This document shows, piece by piece, positions 1 to 8,602 of a stretch of 64,000 nt of DNA. The stretch covers positions 248,001-312,000 of the forward strand of contig OZ223206.1 of NCBI GenBank assembly GCA_965140395.1. The letters run 5' to 3'. Every line of letters starts with the position of its first letter. Within the stretch, counting starts at the first letter, position 1. Under the pieces are notes generated by a model that worked only from the letters and a program-made list of their open reading frames with translations, was not told the DNA's origin and did no database searches. The position numbers were made by a program, and so were the translations under genes. The stretch comes from Parvibaculum sp002684405 (lineage in GTDB: Bacteria > Pseudomonadota > Alphaproteobacteria > Parvibaculales > Parvibaculaceae).

Positions 1-1
1 C

Positions 2-322
2 TCGCCCACCATGTCGCCGCACTGCCCCGACGAGGTGAAGTATCAGGTCGTGGACCGCATGGTGAAGGCCTTTGCCGGCATGCGGGAGAACGGCGAAAAG
101 CTGATCGGGCAGAACATTCGCGATCTCGTGACGGTCAACGGTGTGCGTGTGACGGTGGATGACGGCACATGGGGGCTTGTGCGCGCCTCGTCCAACAAGC
201 CGGGTCTGGTGGTCGTGGTCGAAAGCCCGACCTCGGAGAAAAACATGCGCGACATGTTCCACGAGATCGACAAGCGCCTGTCCGCGCAGCCGGAAGTGGG
301 CGAATACGACCAGAAAATCTAG
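2..322 (+). CDS. phosphomannomutase/phosphoglucomutase, C-terminal fragment
   Basis: The reading frame is open from the left edge, so this is the 3' end of a longer gene; about 106 codons remain. The segment matches the last domain (domain IV) of alpha-D-phosphohexomutases, which interconvert hexose 1- and 6-phosphates for nucleotide-sugar and exopolysaccharide synthesis in the cytoplasm. Visible family features are the VNGVRVTVDDGTWGLVRAS stretch, the RASSNKP loop that contacts the sugar phosphate, and the ESPTSEKNMRDMF helix. The catalytic serine and metal loop lie outside the window. The stop is followed after 27 nt by a thioesterase gene on the same strand. Whether it is ManB/AlgC-like or PgmA-like cannot be told from this fragment. 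Confidence 0.85.
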   Translation, partial: SPTMSPHCPDEVKYQVVDRMVKAFAGMRENGEKLIGQNIRDLVTVNGVRVTVDDGTWGLVRASSNKPGLVVVVESPTSEKNMRDMFHEIDKRLSAQPEVGEYDQKI

Positions 323-349
323 GAAGAAGACTCGCGGGGGAGACAAGCC

Positions 350-766
350 ATGAGCGACGCACCGGAAGGGTTTCGCCTCATCGATGCGTCGATGGCGGAC
401 GGATTCGAGGGGCTGGTCGGGCCGCTCTGGCAACGCGACGACACGGACGACATGCACGCCGTGTGGGGGTTTCGCGCGGAGACGAAGCACTGCAACCCGT
501 ACGGGATGCTTCATGGCGGCATGGCGACGACGCTGGCCGACACGATGATGGGCAGTCTCGTCTTTCACGCCATCGGCGGCGCGCCCTGCGCGACCATCTC
601 TCTCACCACGGAGTTCATTTCATCGGCCAGAGCCGGTCAGTGGATCGAGGGCCGGGCCGAGATGGTGAAGAAAGGCCGCGCGGTCTGCTTCCTGCGCTCA
701 GAGATCTTCGCCGATGAAAAACGCATCATGACCGCCCATGGCAACTGGGCGATCATCGGCGCTTGA
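350..766 (+). CDS. PaaI-type hotdog-fold thioesterase
   Basis: A 138-residue single hotdog domain, the normal size for PaaI/YdiI-like acyl-CoA thioesterases, which hydrolyse aromatic or medium-chain acyl-CoA esters in the cytoplasm. The family motif HGGM is at residues 55-58, followed by the central helix with an acidic residue (TLADTMMG, Asp64) that normally activates water. A good ribosome binding site (gggggaga) precedes the ATG. It lies 27 nt after the phosphohexomutase gene and converges with the exporter gene, the two stops being only a few bases apart. The substrate is unknown; the neighbourhood is rich in CoA-ester enzymes, so a housekeeping or catabolic acyl-CoA role is inferred. Confidence 0.85.
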   Translation: MSDAPEGFRLIDASMADGFEGLVGPLWQRDDTDDMHAVWGFRAETKHCNPYGMLHGGMATTLADTMMGSLVFHAIGGAPCATISLTTEFISSARAGQWIEGRAEMVKKGRAVCFLRSEIFADEKRIMTAHGNWAIIGA

Positions 767-773
767 GCCCGTC

Positions 774-1619
774 TCAGCCGTAAAGCCGGAAGAACATGTG
801 CAGGGACGAGATCACGAGGAAGAGCGCGAAGGCGCGCAGCAGCGCCTTGTGACTGATCCGGTGCGCGAGGTTCGCGCCCCATGGCGCGGCCAGCACGGTG
901 AGCGGCGCAATGAGCGCCATGCCCACAAGGTTGACGAAGCCGAGACTGAACGGCGGCAAAAGGGGCTCGCCCCAGCCGGAAATGATGAAGCCGATCACAC
1001 CCGGCACCGAGATCAGCAAGCCGAGGCCGGATGAGGTCGCCACCGCCTCTCGCGGGTTGCGCCCGAAGAGCGTCATATAGGTAACGCCGAACGTACCGCC
1101 GCCAATGCCCATCATGGCGGAAAGCCCGCCGATGACCGACGCGATGCCATATTGCCAAGGCTTCGACGGAAGCTCGCTGCCCAGACGCCAGCTCTCCTTG
1201 CCGAAAGCGAGATTGAAGGCGACGAGGAGCGCGACGGAAGCGAAGACCGTCGTCAGGATATCGCCGTTCACGCTGGCGGCGAAGGTCGTGCCGACAGCAA
1301 CACCGATGAGAACCGGCAGCGCCCAGCGCCGGAGCAATTCGAAATCGACGGCGCCTCTTTTCGAGTGCGCACGCACCGAGCGTATCGAGGTCAGAATAAT
1401 GGTGCCGAGCGAGGTGCCGACCGCCAGATGCATGCGGATCGACGGGTCGATGTCGAGCACGGTGAAGACCTGATAGAGCACCGGCACGATGACGATGCCC
1501 CCGCCGACGCCCAGAAGGCCCGCGATGAGCCCCGCGACAAGCCCCGTTCCGATGAGACCGATGGCGAGCGCAATGAGTTCGTGGGTGGGGTAAGCCCCCA
1601 GCGAGCCGGTAAGATCCAT
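774..1619 (-). CDS. TauE/SafE family membrane transporter
   Basis: A 281-residue inner-membrane protein with about eight hydrophobic segments. It shows the internal duplication typical of TauE/SafE (DUF81) proteins: a glycine-rich GLLGVGGGIVIVP segment near residue 35 and a matching MGIGGGTFGVTYM segment in the second half. The family exports sulfite, sulfoacetate or other organosulfur anions, but substrates are rarely predictable. Its ATG is 3 nt after the dusA stop, so it is probably the second gene of a dus-tauE transcript. No sulfur-metabolism gene is adjacent, so the transported compound is left open. Confidence 0.87.
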   Translation of the reverse strand: MDLTGSLGAYPTHELIALAIGLIGTGLVAGLIAGLLGVGGGIVIVPVLYQVFTVLDIDPSIRMHLAVGTSLGTIILTSIRSVRAHSKRGAVDFELLRRWALPVLIGVAVGTTFAASVNGDILTTVFASVALLVAFNLAFGKESWRLGSELPSKPWQYGIASVIGGLSAMMGIGGGTFGVTYMTLFGRNPREAVATSSGLGLLISVPGVIGFIISGWGEPLLPPFSLGFVNLVGMALIAPLTVLAAPWGANLAHRISHKALLRAFALFLVISSLHMFFRLYG

Positions 1620-1622
1620 TTG

Positions 1623-2630
1623 TCAGGCATCCAGAGTTTCGAGAGAAGAAAGAGCGGAAGGCGCGTCGCGTTCGACGCAGGCCAGCGCCTCGCGCAGCAC
1701 CTCGATGCCCGCATCGGAGCGCGGGGCGTTTTCCGAGATGTGACGGCGGAAGGCGCGTGCGCCGGGCCGGCCCTGATAGAGGCCGAGAATATGGCGCGTC
1801 ATGGCATGAAGATGCGTGCCCGCCGCCAGCTCGCGCTCCACATAGGGGATGAAGCGTTCGAGTATCTCGGCGCGGGTCGGAATTTCGGCGGCGGGGTCGT
1901 AGAAGCGCCGGTCCGCCTCGGCCAGAACATAGGGCGTCTGATAGGCGGCGCGGCCCAGCATGACGCCATCGACATGCGCCAGATGGTCGGCGCAGGCATC
2001 GAGATCGGGGATGCCGCCATTGATGATGATTTCCATATCGGCCATGTCGCGCTTCAGGCGATAGACCAGCGGATAGTCGAGCGGCGGCACGTCGCGGTTT
2101 TCTTTCGGGGAAAGACCTTTCAGCCAGGCCTTGCGCGCATGAACGATGAGCGTGTTACAGCCCGCCTCGCGCACGGCGCGCGCCATGGCGGGAAGCGCTT
2201 CTTCCGGGTCCTGCTCATCCACGCCGATACGGCACTTCACCGTGACGGGGACGCTAACCGCCTTCCCCATCGCTTCGACGCAAGCCGCGACGAGGCCGGG
2301 CTCCTGCATCAGGCAGGCACCGAACCGGCCCGACTGCACACGGTCGGACGGGCAGCCCACATTGAGGTTGATCTCGTCATAGCCGAAGCCCTCGGCAATG
2401 CGAGCGGCTTCGGCGAGTTCTGCCGGTTCGGAACCGCCGAGCTGGACGGCGACGGGATGCTCCGCATCGTCATAGCCGAGCAGGCGCTGACGGTCGCCGT
2501 GAATGACGGCGCCGGTCGTCACCATCTCGGTATAGAGCAGCGCATGGCGCGTGATGAGGCGCAGGAAGAACCGGTCATGCCGGTCCGTCCAGTCCATCAT
2601 CGGGGCCACGCTGATCAGCCGCTCGGGCAT
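1623..2630 (-). CDS. dusA: tRNA dihydrouridine synthase DusA
   Basis: This FMN-dependent enzyme reduces uridine 20/20a in the D-loop of tRNA. The 335-residue length fits DusA. Diagnostic segments are the N-terminal SVAPMMDWTDRHDR motif, YTEMVTTGA around residue 33, NLNVGCPSDRVQSGRFGAC with the probable catalytic Cys106, the VKCRIG phosphate/FMN segment, IVHARKAWLKGLSPKENR, which is characteristic of the A type, and INGGI. It is the first gene of a probable two-gene unit with the TauE-like exporter. Nothing is missing from the motif set. Confidence 0.93.
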   Translation of the reverse strand: MPERLISVAPMMDWTDRHDRFFLRLITRHALLYTEMVTTGAVIHGDRQRLLGYDDAEHPVAVQLGGSEPAELAEAARIAEGFGYDEINLNVGCPSDRVQSGRFGACLMQEPGLVAACVEAMGKAVSVPVTVKCRIGVDEQDPEEALPAMARAVREAGCNTLIVHARKAWLKGLSPKENRDVPPLDYPLVYRLKRDMADMEIIINGGIPDLDACADHLAHVDGVMLGRAAYQTPYVLAEADRRFYDPAAEIPTRAEILERFIPYVERELAAGTHLHAMTRHILGLYQGRPGARAFRRHISENAPRSDAGIEVLREALACVERDAPSALSSLETLDA

Positions 2631-2875
2631 TCGCTCGTCCGTGAAGTCAAAAGCTTGACCTAGGTAGCCCCTGACCGTAGCGGACGCAAGGCAAGGGCGC
2701 GCACCGATTACAGGACGAGAACGCCTCCCAAGAGACCACTCAGAAAAACTAGAACGCGGTCTATAAATGAAAAGCTTTTAGGGAAGTGCCAATCAAAAGC
2801 GCCGTGCCGTTTCTCTTTTGACTGAAGGTCATCGGATTTATCGCCATTTTATCCCCCACGGAGCTGAAAGGCCGG

Positions 2876-4075
2876 ATGAGCGGCCTGTCCGAAATGAGGG
2901 AAATTGAGATGCGCGCAACCTACTGGGGCGACCTTTACGGTTCGGCTGCCTTGCGGGACCCCTATCCCGCCTACGAGAAAATCCGCAATCTCGGTTCAGC
3001 GGTTTGGATGCCCCGGCGGCGTCTCTGGGCGGTCGGACGATATGAGGATGTCCGCAATGCATTGCGCGCGGATGATCGTCTTCTCAGCGGCAAGGGGGTC
3101 GCGGCCAACAATCCGGTCAACCGGCAGGCTCCCCCCATCACGCTGACGAGCGACGGCGACACGCATACACGACGACGGAAAATCCTAATGCAACCCGTCA
3201 TGCCGGGCCCGTTGAAGGAGCTGCGTCCCCGTCTCGAAGAAATAGCCGACCGGCTGGTGAACGAGCTCGCGGCCGGCGAACAATTCGATGCGATAGGCGA
3301 TTTCGCCGCGCACCTGCCGGTGACCGTAGTGGCCGAACTGGTAGGCCTTAATGCCTTCGGACGCGAGCGCATGCTGAGTTGGGCCGCCTCAACGTTCAAC
3401 GCTCTTGGCGTCATGAATCTGCGGGGCCTGAGATCGATGCCCGCACTGCTCGATCTCGGTAAATATGTCCGCGCACTACGCCGCGAGGATGTGACGCCGG
3501 ATGGATGGGCAGATCGCCTTTTCGCAGCGGCCGAACAAGGTCAACTCTCCCGGGCGGAAGCCAACGCGATGGTCATCGACTATGTGGCTCCGGCGCTTGA
3601 TACGACTATCCTTGCGACCGGACACATGGTCTGGCTTCTCGCAAACAGACCCGAGACCTACGAGGCGCTTCGCGCCGAACCGGAGCTGATCCCCGGCGTG
3701 GTCAATGAAACGGTCCGCCTTGCCTCACCCATTCGGGGCTTCACACGCCATGCCGCCGAGGATGTGGACATCGGCGGGCAGACCGTTCCGGCCGGTTCCC
3801 GCGTGTTGATACTCTTTGCTTCAGCCAACCACGACGAACGTCATTATGTCCGGCCGCAAGACTTCGATATTCGTCGCAACCCACGCGATCATGTTGGCTG
3901 GGGCCACGGGGCGCATACTTGCGTCGGCATGCACCTTGCGCGGTTGGAAATGGAAATTCTGCTGACGAGCCTCGTGCGCCGTGTATCGCGTATCGAGGCG
4001 GGCAAACCGGTTTACTTACGCAATAATGTTCTGCAGGGCTTCGAGGAGCTACCCGCCCGGTTTTATCCGGACTGA
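2876..4075 (+). CDS. cytochrome P450
   Basis: A soluble bacterial P450 of 399 residues. The I-helix carries APALDTT (usual AGxDTT), the ExxR pair lies in NETVRLASP, and the haem loop reads GWGHGAHTCVG with Cys349 as the thiolate ligand. At position minus 7 from the cysteine, where nearly all P450s have Phe, this protein has Trp342. Two starts are possible: ATG 2876 (aaagg upstream) and ATG 2909 (gaggga upstream). No ferredoxin or ferredoxin reductase gene lies nearby, so electron partners must be elsewhere. The amidohydrolase gene starts 26 nt downstream and an AraC regulator and a dioxygenase-like cupin follow, suggesting a catabolic island. The substrate is unknown. Confidence 0.93.
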   Translation: MSGLSEMREIEMRATYWGDLYGSAALRDPYPAYEKIRNLGSAVWMPRRRLWAVGRYEDVRNALRADDRLLSGKGVAANNPVNRQAPPITLTSDGDTHTRRRKILMQPVMPGPLKELRPRLEEIADRLVNELAAGEQFDAIGDFAAHLPVTVVAELVGLNAFGRERMLSWAASTFNALGVMNLRGLRSMPALLDLGKYVRALRREDVTPDGWADRLFAAAEQGQLSRAEANAMVIDYVAPALDTTILATGHMVWLLANRPETYEALRAEPELIPGVVNETVRLASPIRGFTRHAAEDVDIGGQTVPAGSRVLILFASANHDERHYVRPQDFDIRRNPRDHVGWGHGAHTCVGMHLARLEMEILLTSLVRRVSRIEAGKPVYLRNNVLQGFEELPARFYPD

Positions 4076-4101
4076 TCTTCCGCAAAAGGAACCTCTGTCT
4101 C

Positions 4102-5088
4102 ATGACACAGAATGAAACCTGCGCCTGTGGAGGCCGGATCGACGTTCACGCGCATTTCCTCCCCGAGTGCTATGCACAAGCGCTGACCAAGGCGGGGATG
4201 ACGCATCTCGATGGCGGCATGCCGGTGCCGCAATGGAGCGAGGCGGAAGCGCTTGCGGTGATGGACCGTCAGGGGATCGCGACGGCGATGATCTCGCTCT
4301 CCTCGCCCTCCACCCATTTCCTGCCCGAAGAAGAACGAACTGGTCTCTGCCGCGAGGTGAATGAGGAAGGTGCTGCACTTCTTCGCAACCATCCGGACCG
4401 CTTCGGCTTCTTTGCAAGCCTGCCCCTGCCGGATGTGGCGGCCTCTCTGAAGGAAATCGACCATGCCTTCGAGACGCTGGGCGCGGACGGGATCATTCTC
4501 GAGACCAATATCAACGGCGAGTATCTCGGCTCGCCGCGCTTTGCGCCGGTCTTCGACGAACTCAACCGGCGCGAGGCGACGCTCTTCCTGCATCCGACGA
4601 GTCCGGCCTGTTTCGAGGCCGTGGCGCTCGGGCGGCCTGCGCCGCTTCTGGAATTCCCGCTCGATACGACGCGGGCGATTGTCGATCTGCTCTATTCCCG
4701 CACGCTGCAGACGCGGCCTCGCATCAAGGTGATCGTCCCGCATGGCGGCGCGGCGCTGCCCTCGCTCATTGCCCGGATCGCCATTTTCGCGAATGTGCCT
4801 TTCATCGAACCGCGACCTCTCAGCGAGGAAGAAGTCTTCGAGACGCTGAAATCGCTCTACTACGACGTTGCGCTCTCCGCGCATCCCGTGCCCTTCGAGG
4901 GGCTCAGGCGGATTGCGCCGGTGACGCAGATCCTGTTCGGGAGCGACTGGCCCTTCACGCCGGAATTCGGCGTCGAACGGAACATCTCGATGCTCGATAC
5001 GATGCCGGGCCTGAGCGAAAGCGATGCGCGCGCAATCGCGCGGGAAAATGCCGAACGCATCTTCCCGCGCCTGATGCGAAAAACCTGA
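4102..5088 (+). CDS. amidohydrolase family protein, ACMSD-like metal-dependent (de)carboxylase/hydrolase
   Basis: A 328-residue TIM-barrel protein of the amidohydrolase_2 family, which includes aminocarboxymuconate-semialdehyde decarboxylase, gamma-resorcylate decarboxylase and 5-carboxyvanillate decarboxylase. The metal-binding HxH motif is His16-Ala-His18 in DVHAHF, a further metal/substrate histidine is in IVPHGGAALPS, and the catalytic aspartate is in GSDWPF near the C-terminus. It follows the P450 gene by 26 nt and probably shares its mRNA. Family members act on ring-derived carboxylates or lactones, which would fit a P450-initiated degradation route, but the actual reaction cannot be read from sequence. 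Confidence 0.85.
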   Translation: MTQNETCACGGRIDVHAHFLPECYAQALTKAGMTHLDGGMPVPQWSEAEALAVMDRQGIATAMISLSSPSTHFLPEEERTGLCREVNEEGAALLRNHPDRFGFFASLPLPDVAASLKEIDHAFETLGADGIILETNINGEYLGSPRFAPVFDELNRREATLFLHPTSPACFEAVALGRPAPLLEFPLDTTRAIVDLLYSRTLQTRPRIKVIVPHGGAALPSLIARIAIFANVPFIEPRPLSEEEVFETLKSLYYDVALSAHPVPFEGLRRIAPVTQILFGSDWPFTPEFGVERNISMLDTMPGLSESDARAIARENAERIFPRLMRKT

Positions 5089-5100
5089 CGGTCAGGGATT

Positions 5101-6078
5101 CTAGCCGTCGGCATTGCGTCGCAAGGCTCGGGTTTCGCTAGGCGACATGTTGAAATGGCGGCGGTAGGCACGGGAGAAATAGGCCGCATTACCGAACCCC
5201 CAGCCAAAAGCGATCTCCGTGACGGTCAGATGGCCCAGCGCCGGGTCTTCCAACGCGCTTCGACAGGCCGCCAGACGTCGGTTCAGCATCCATTCCGAAA
5301 CGGTAAAACCTGTCCCCTCGAACAGCTTGTGGAGATAGCGCGGCGTTATCCGGAATGCGTCGGCGATCTTGCCGGGAGAGAGCGAGGGGTCGCGCAGATG
5401 ATCGAGAATATAGTCGCGAATACGCCCCTGCATCGTCTGATGAAGGGTGGATTTGAAGTCGCCCGCCCTTTCCGGGCGGAGCGCCGCGCCGACCATATCC
5501 AGTGTCGCCTGGGACGCACCGGCAAGCGTTTCATCGTCGGCGACCTGCAAGAGCTGCGTCAGAGCGCGCAAGTGAGACGCCAGCAAAAGGCCAAGTCCCG
5601 ACCGACTGCAAATTCGCCGCGCACAGACATCGTCGATACCGGATGCATAGAGCTTCAGCTTTTCACGAGGGATGAGGACCGAAACCTGCCGGACGGGCCC
5701 GGTGGAGCGGAAGCTGGCCGGACGCGACGCATCCCAGACGGATATGTCGCCCGGGTTCAGATCTATTTCGCTTCCCCCCTGTTCCAGACATTGCCCGCCC
5801 TCCAGCATGAGGATGACACCGTAAAAGGCATCGCCGATGCTGCCGATCTGCCTCTTCGTTCGACGGCCGGAAAGTCCGAAACCCAGCGTCACATCGGTAA
5901 TGCCCATATCACCCATGCGGCCGACACGGATTTCCGCGTCGAACCGTCCGGCCGGGGGCCGGTCGAACCCCCAATCGGCATGTACCTCGCAGAGGCTTTC
6001 CCTCAGGCGTTCGAACGAAGCGTTTTCGAGCCGCAGTCCACCATGCTCAGGCGCTGGGTCCGGCAATATGCTTTCCAT
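5101..6078 (-). CDS. AraC family transcriptional regulator
   Basis: About 325 residues. The N-terminal half is an effector/oligomerisation domain of the AraC-binding-like type; the last 100 residues hold the two helix-turn-helix motifs (KIADAFRITPRYLHKLFEGTG and VTEIAFGWGFGNAAYFSRAYR, the latter the classical AraC signature). The start at 6078 is chosen because ggggaggagag lies just upstream; an in-frame ATG at 6153 lacks such a site. The gene converges on the amidohydrolase and is divergent from the cupin gene (134 nt between the starts), the usual arrangement for an activator of the divergent gene. It is the likely regulator of the cupin and perhaps of the P450-amidohydrolase pair. Confidence 0.88.
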   Translation of the reverse strand: MESILPDPAPEHGGLRLENASFERLRESLCEVHADWGFDRPPAGRFDAEIRVGRMGDMGITDVTLGFGLSGRRTKRQIGSIGDAFYGVILMLEGGQCLEQGGSEIDLNPGDISVWDASRPASFRSTGPVRQVSVLIPREKLKLYASGIDDVCARRICSRSGLGLLLASHLRALTQLLQVADDETLAGASQATLDMVGAALRPERAGDFKSTLHQTMQGRIRDYILDHLRDPSLSPGKIADAFRITPRYLHKLFEGTGFTVSEWMLNRRLAACRSALEDPALGHLTVTEIAFGWGFGNAAYFSRAYRRHFNMSPSETRALRRNADG

Positions 6079-6212
6079 CTCTCCTCCCCGGAATGCGTCA
6101 GGACAGAGCGAGTTCGCCCTGCGGAAAGACACATGTCGCTGAGAGTAAAGCACGGTTGGGGCATTACTTCACAGTAGAGGCCAAAGCGTCTGAAAATCTC
6201 CGGGAGGAAATC

Positions 6213-6641
6213 ATGCAACAGACCGAAGAACTTCTTTATCGGCAACAGGACCTGGACTGGCACAGTCTCGGACAGGGCGCTCACTACCGCCTGCTCCGCA
6301 CGAGCCCGGAAACCGGGCAATTCTCAATCATTCTGCGGCTCGATGCGGGCGGTATGTTTGCCGGGCACTACCATCTCGGCGCCGGCGAGTTTCTGATGCT
6401 CAAGGGCGAACTCAACTACAAGGACGATGTGGCTCGCGCCGGAGATTGGGGATACGAACCGCTGGGCGCCGTCCACGCCGACACCCATGTCGATGTCGAC
6501 ACCGAGCTGCTTTTCATCGGCTATGGCCCCATCGCCTTCACCGGTGAAGACGGCGGCGTCGCGCAAATCCTCGATGCCCGGCTTTTGCAGGACGTGGCAG
6601 ACAACAAGGCCGCCCCCGTCTCGTTTACCGTCGACACTTAA
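6213..6641 (+). CDS. cupin-domain protein related to 2,4'-dihydroxyacetophenone dioxygenase / ChrR-type cupins
   Basis: A 142-residue single cupin. Cupin motif 1 is visible as GHYHLGAGEFLMLKGEL, with two His and a Glu in metal-binding spacing, and motif 2 lies around GAVHADTHVDVDTELLF. Proteins of this size and pattern include iron dioxygenases that split C-C bonds next to carbonyls (2,4'-dihydroxyacetophenone dioxygenase, acetylacetone dioxygenase) and also non-catalytic ChrR cupins. The start at 6213 is supported by gggaggaaatc. It is transcribed away from the AraC gene. A ketone-cleaving dioxygenase role would fit the nearby Baeyer-Villiger enzyme and P450 but is inference. Confidence 0.75.
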   Translation: MQQTEELLYRQQDLDWHSLGQGAHYRLLRTSPETGQFSIILRLDAGGMFAGHYHLGAGEFLMLKGELNYKDDVARAGDWGYEPLGAVHADTHVDVDTELLFIGYGPIAFTGEDGGVAQILDARLLQDVADNKAAPVSFTVDT

Positions 6642-6658
6642 CGGGGAGCTTTGTCCGC

Positions 6659-8005
6659 TCAGCTGTTCGGGCCGCCGCCGCTCACACGCCAGACGGTGTT
6701 GCCGACATCGTCCGTCACCAGAAGGTCGCCTGCCCCGTCGACAAGCACATCGACCGGACGGCCTTGCGCCTCATCATCCTTGTTGAGGAAACCCGTCAGC
6801 ACGTCTTTGGGGTTGGCGGACGGTATACCGTTTTCGAACGGCACATAGATGACCTTGTAGCCGCTCTTGGGACGGCGGTTCCAGGAGCCGTGCTGGCCGA
6901 CAAAGAGGCCATGGTTCCAGCCCTCGGGCAGTTTCGCGTCGTAGGAAAAGGCGATGCCGAGCGAGGCGGTGTGCGGGCCCAGCGCGTAGTCCGGCACGAT
7001 GGCCTTTGCCACAAGATCCGGCTTTTGCGGCTGCACGCGCTCATCGACATGGCTCCCGTAGTAGCTGTAGGGCCAGCCATAAAAGCCGCCCTCCTTCACC
7101 GAGGTGATGTAGTCGGGCACGAGGTCGCTGCCGATTTCGTCGCGCTCGTTTACCGCCGTCCAAAGCGTGCCGGTATCGGGCTCCCAGGCCAGACCGTTCG
7201 GGTTGCGCAGGCCGCTCGCATAGATGCGCGTCTTGCCCGTGGCGCGATCCAGCTCCCAGATGGCGGCGCGTCCCTCTTCCGCCGCCATACCGTTTTCGCC
7301 GACATTGGAGTTGGAGCCGACCGTGATGTAGAGCTTCGTCCCGTCCGGGCTCGCAATGACGTTCTTCGTCCAGTGATGATTGATGCCCGCCGGCAGGTCC
7401 ACCACCTTCTCGCCACTGGCGGCGATCTCGGTTTCGCCTTCCTCATAGGGGAAGCGCCAGAGACTGTCGGCATTGGCGACATAGAGGTCATTGCCCACCA
7501 GCGCCATGCCGAAGGGCGAATGAAGGCCGGTGAGGAAGACGGTCTTCACATCCGCCACGCCGTCGCCATCGGTATCGCGCAGAAGCGTGATGCGGTCCGC
7601 GCTTTCCACGATGGCCCCCGCGGCGGACTGGATCTGCTCTGCCACCCAGCCCCGGAAACCGCCATCTCCGGCGCTCTTCGGCCCTGCCGTTTCAGCGACG
7701 AGAATGTCGCCATTGGGCAGCTTGTAGAGCCAGCGCGGATGCTTGAGGCCGCTGGCAAAGGCATTGACCTTGAGCCCTTCCGCCGCCGTCGGCTTCTGCC
7801 CCTCGGGCCAGCCCACGGCCGAGGCGATGTTGACGGTGGGCATGACGGTCTTTTTGGGCGCAGGCAATTCAGGCGAGGGACCAGTGCCCTCCGCCACGGT
7901 GAGAGTTGCGCTCTCCGGATAAACGATGAATTTCAGAAACGCCCCGCCTGCCAGTACCAGCACGACGAGAATTCCCAACAGCCACTTCACGGCTTTGCCC
8001 GACAT
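6659..8005 (-). CDS. PQQ-dependent sorbosone/glucose dehydrogenase-like beta-propeller protein
   Basis: A 448-residue protein with an N-terminal membrane anchor or signal segment (about residues 7-27) and a periplasmic six-bladed beta-propeller of the glucose/sorbosone dehydrogenase family. Typical pieces are LKHPRWLYKLPNGDILVAETAGP, DGDGVADVKTVF, GLHSPFGMALVG, INHHWTKNVIASPDG, LRNPNGLAWEPDTGTLW and GFYGWPYSYYG. Members oxidise aldoses or sorbosone using soluble PQQ and pass electrons to a quinone or cytochrome; many are uncharacterised. The start at 8005 has gaagaggg upstream. No PQQ biosynthesis genes are in the window. It converges with the cupin gene with an 17-nt gap. Confidence 0.85.
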   Translation of the reverse strand: MSGKAVKWLLGILVVLVLAGGAFLKFIVYPESATLTVAEGTGPSPELPAPKKTVMPTVNIASAVGWPEGQKPTAAEGLKVNAFASGLKHPRWLYKLPNGDILVAETAGPKSAGDGGFRGWVAEQIQSAAGAIVESADRITLLRDTDGDGVADVKTVFLTGLHSPFGMALVGNDLYVANADSLWRFPYEEGETEIAASGEKVVDLPAGINHHWTKNVIASPDGTKLYITVGSNSNVGENGMAAEEGRAAIWELDRATGKTRIYASGLRNPNGLAWEPDTGTLWTAVNERDEIGSDLVPDYITSVKEGGFYGWPYSYYGSHVDERVQPQKPDLVAKAIVPDYALGPHTASLGIAFSYDAKLPEGWNHGLFVGQHGSWNRRPKSGYKVIYVPFENGIPSANPKDVLTGFLNKDDEAQGRPVDVLVDGAGDLLVTDDVGNTVWRVSGGGPNS

Positions 8006-8066
8006 AGCGCCCTCTTCCCTTGCCCGGCTCGTCAGAAGCCGGTTCCTGGATGGAGAGGATAACAGA

Positions 8067-8094
8067 CATGACCGGATTGTCTTCCCCGGTCATG
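8067..8094. repeat. short inverted repeat (CATGACCGG / CCGGTCATG)
   Basis: Perfect 9-bp arms at 8067-8075 and 8086-8094 separated by 10 nt, in the gap between the divergent sorbosone-dehydrogenase-like gene and the small membrane protein gene. The arm core GGTCATG recurs in the palindrome at 53886-53909, so it may belong to a dispersed palindrome family or be an operator for the divergent pair. Confidence 0.5.
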
Positions 8095-8179
8095 CGGGTA
8101 TTCACATCACGAACATGTGTTTGGAGGACGGCCACGCTGCCTTTAGGCTGCGCGCTCTGGCCGCATGAGGAACATCACA

Positions 8180-8542
8180 ATGATACGAACCGTTTTCGCC
8201 GTTCTCGTTGCCGGGTTTGCCGGCACGATCGTCAATGCACTCGCCGCCATGCTGATCGGCGGTCCGGCGAAATGGGCGTTGATGCTGATGCCGGGGCGCT
8301 ATGTCGTGGCCTGCATCGTGGCGGCGCTCCTGCCGTTCATCTTCCGCGCAATGAAACCGACGCTCGGCGTCGTGGTCGCGGCGATTGCGCTGACAGGCAT
8401 TCCCTCGCTCAACGCGAAACTGGTACTGGGCGTGGGCGCCCCCTGGTTCAACGTGCTGTTGCTGAATGCGGTCTATGCGGCAGTGGCGATGCTGGTCTAT
8501 CTCGCCATCACGGGCGATCTCACGCAACGGCGGCGGCGCTGA
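8180..8542 (+). CDS. small integral membrane protein of unknown function
   Basis: About 120 residues, almost entirely hydrophobic, with four predicted membrane helices (roughly residues 1-22, 34-54, 60-78 and 88-108) and a positively charged tail ending in four arginines, which places the C-terminus in the cytoplasm by the positive-inside rule. The start at 8180 is preferred over 8165 because gagga stands 8 nt upstream of it. It is a single gene between a divergent quinoprotein and a convergent monooxygenase. I do not recognise a named family. Confidence 0.7.
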   Translation: MIRTVFAVLVAGFAGTIVNALAAMLIGGPAKWALMLMPGRYVVACIVAALLPFIFRAMKPTLGVVVAAIALTGIPSLNAKLVLGVGAPWFNVLLLNAVYAAVAMLVYLAITGDLTQRRRR

Positions 8543-8546
8543 GCGC

Positions 8547-8576
8547 AAAAAGGGCGGACGACCGCGTCGCCCGCCC
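8547..8576 (-). terminator. Rho-independent terminator of the monooxygenase gene
   Basis: An 11-bp stem (8552-8562 with 8566-8576, one mismatch) with a 3-nt loop, followed on the minus strand by five T. It lies between the convergent ends of the small membrane protein and the monooxygenase and may work in both directions. Confidence 0.65.
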
Positions 8577-8602
8577 CTTGCATCTCATCTCACGCGGTCG
8601 CG

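Noticed and set aside
1152..2663. 503-codon plus-strand frame opposite dusA and the TauE-like gene
   Set aside because: Covers two genes with clear families on the other strand; composition (Arg, Gly, His, Asp) typical of a shadow frame.
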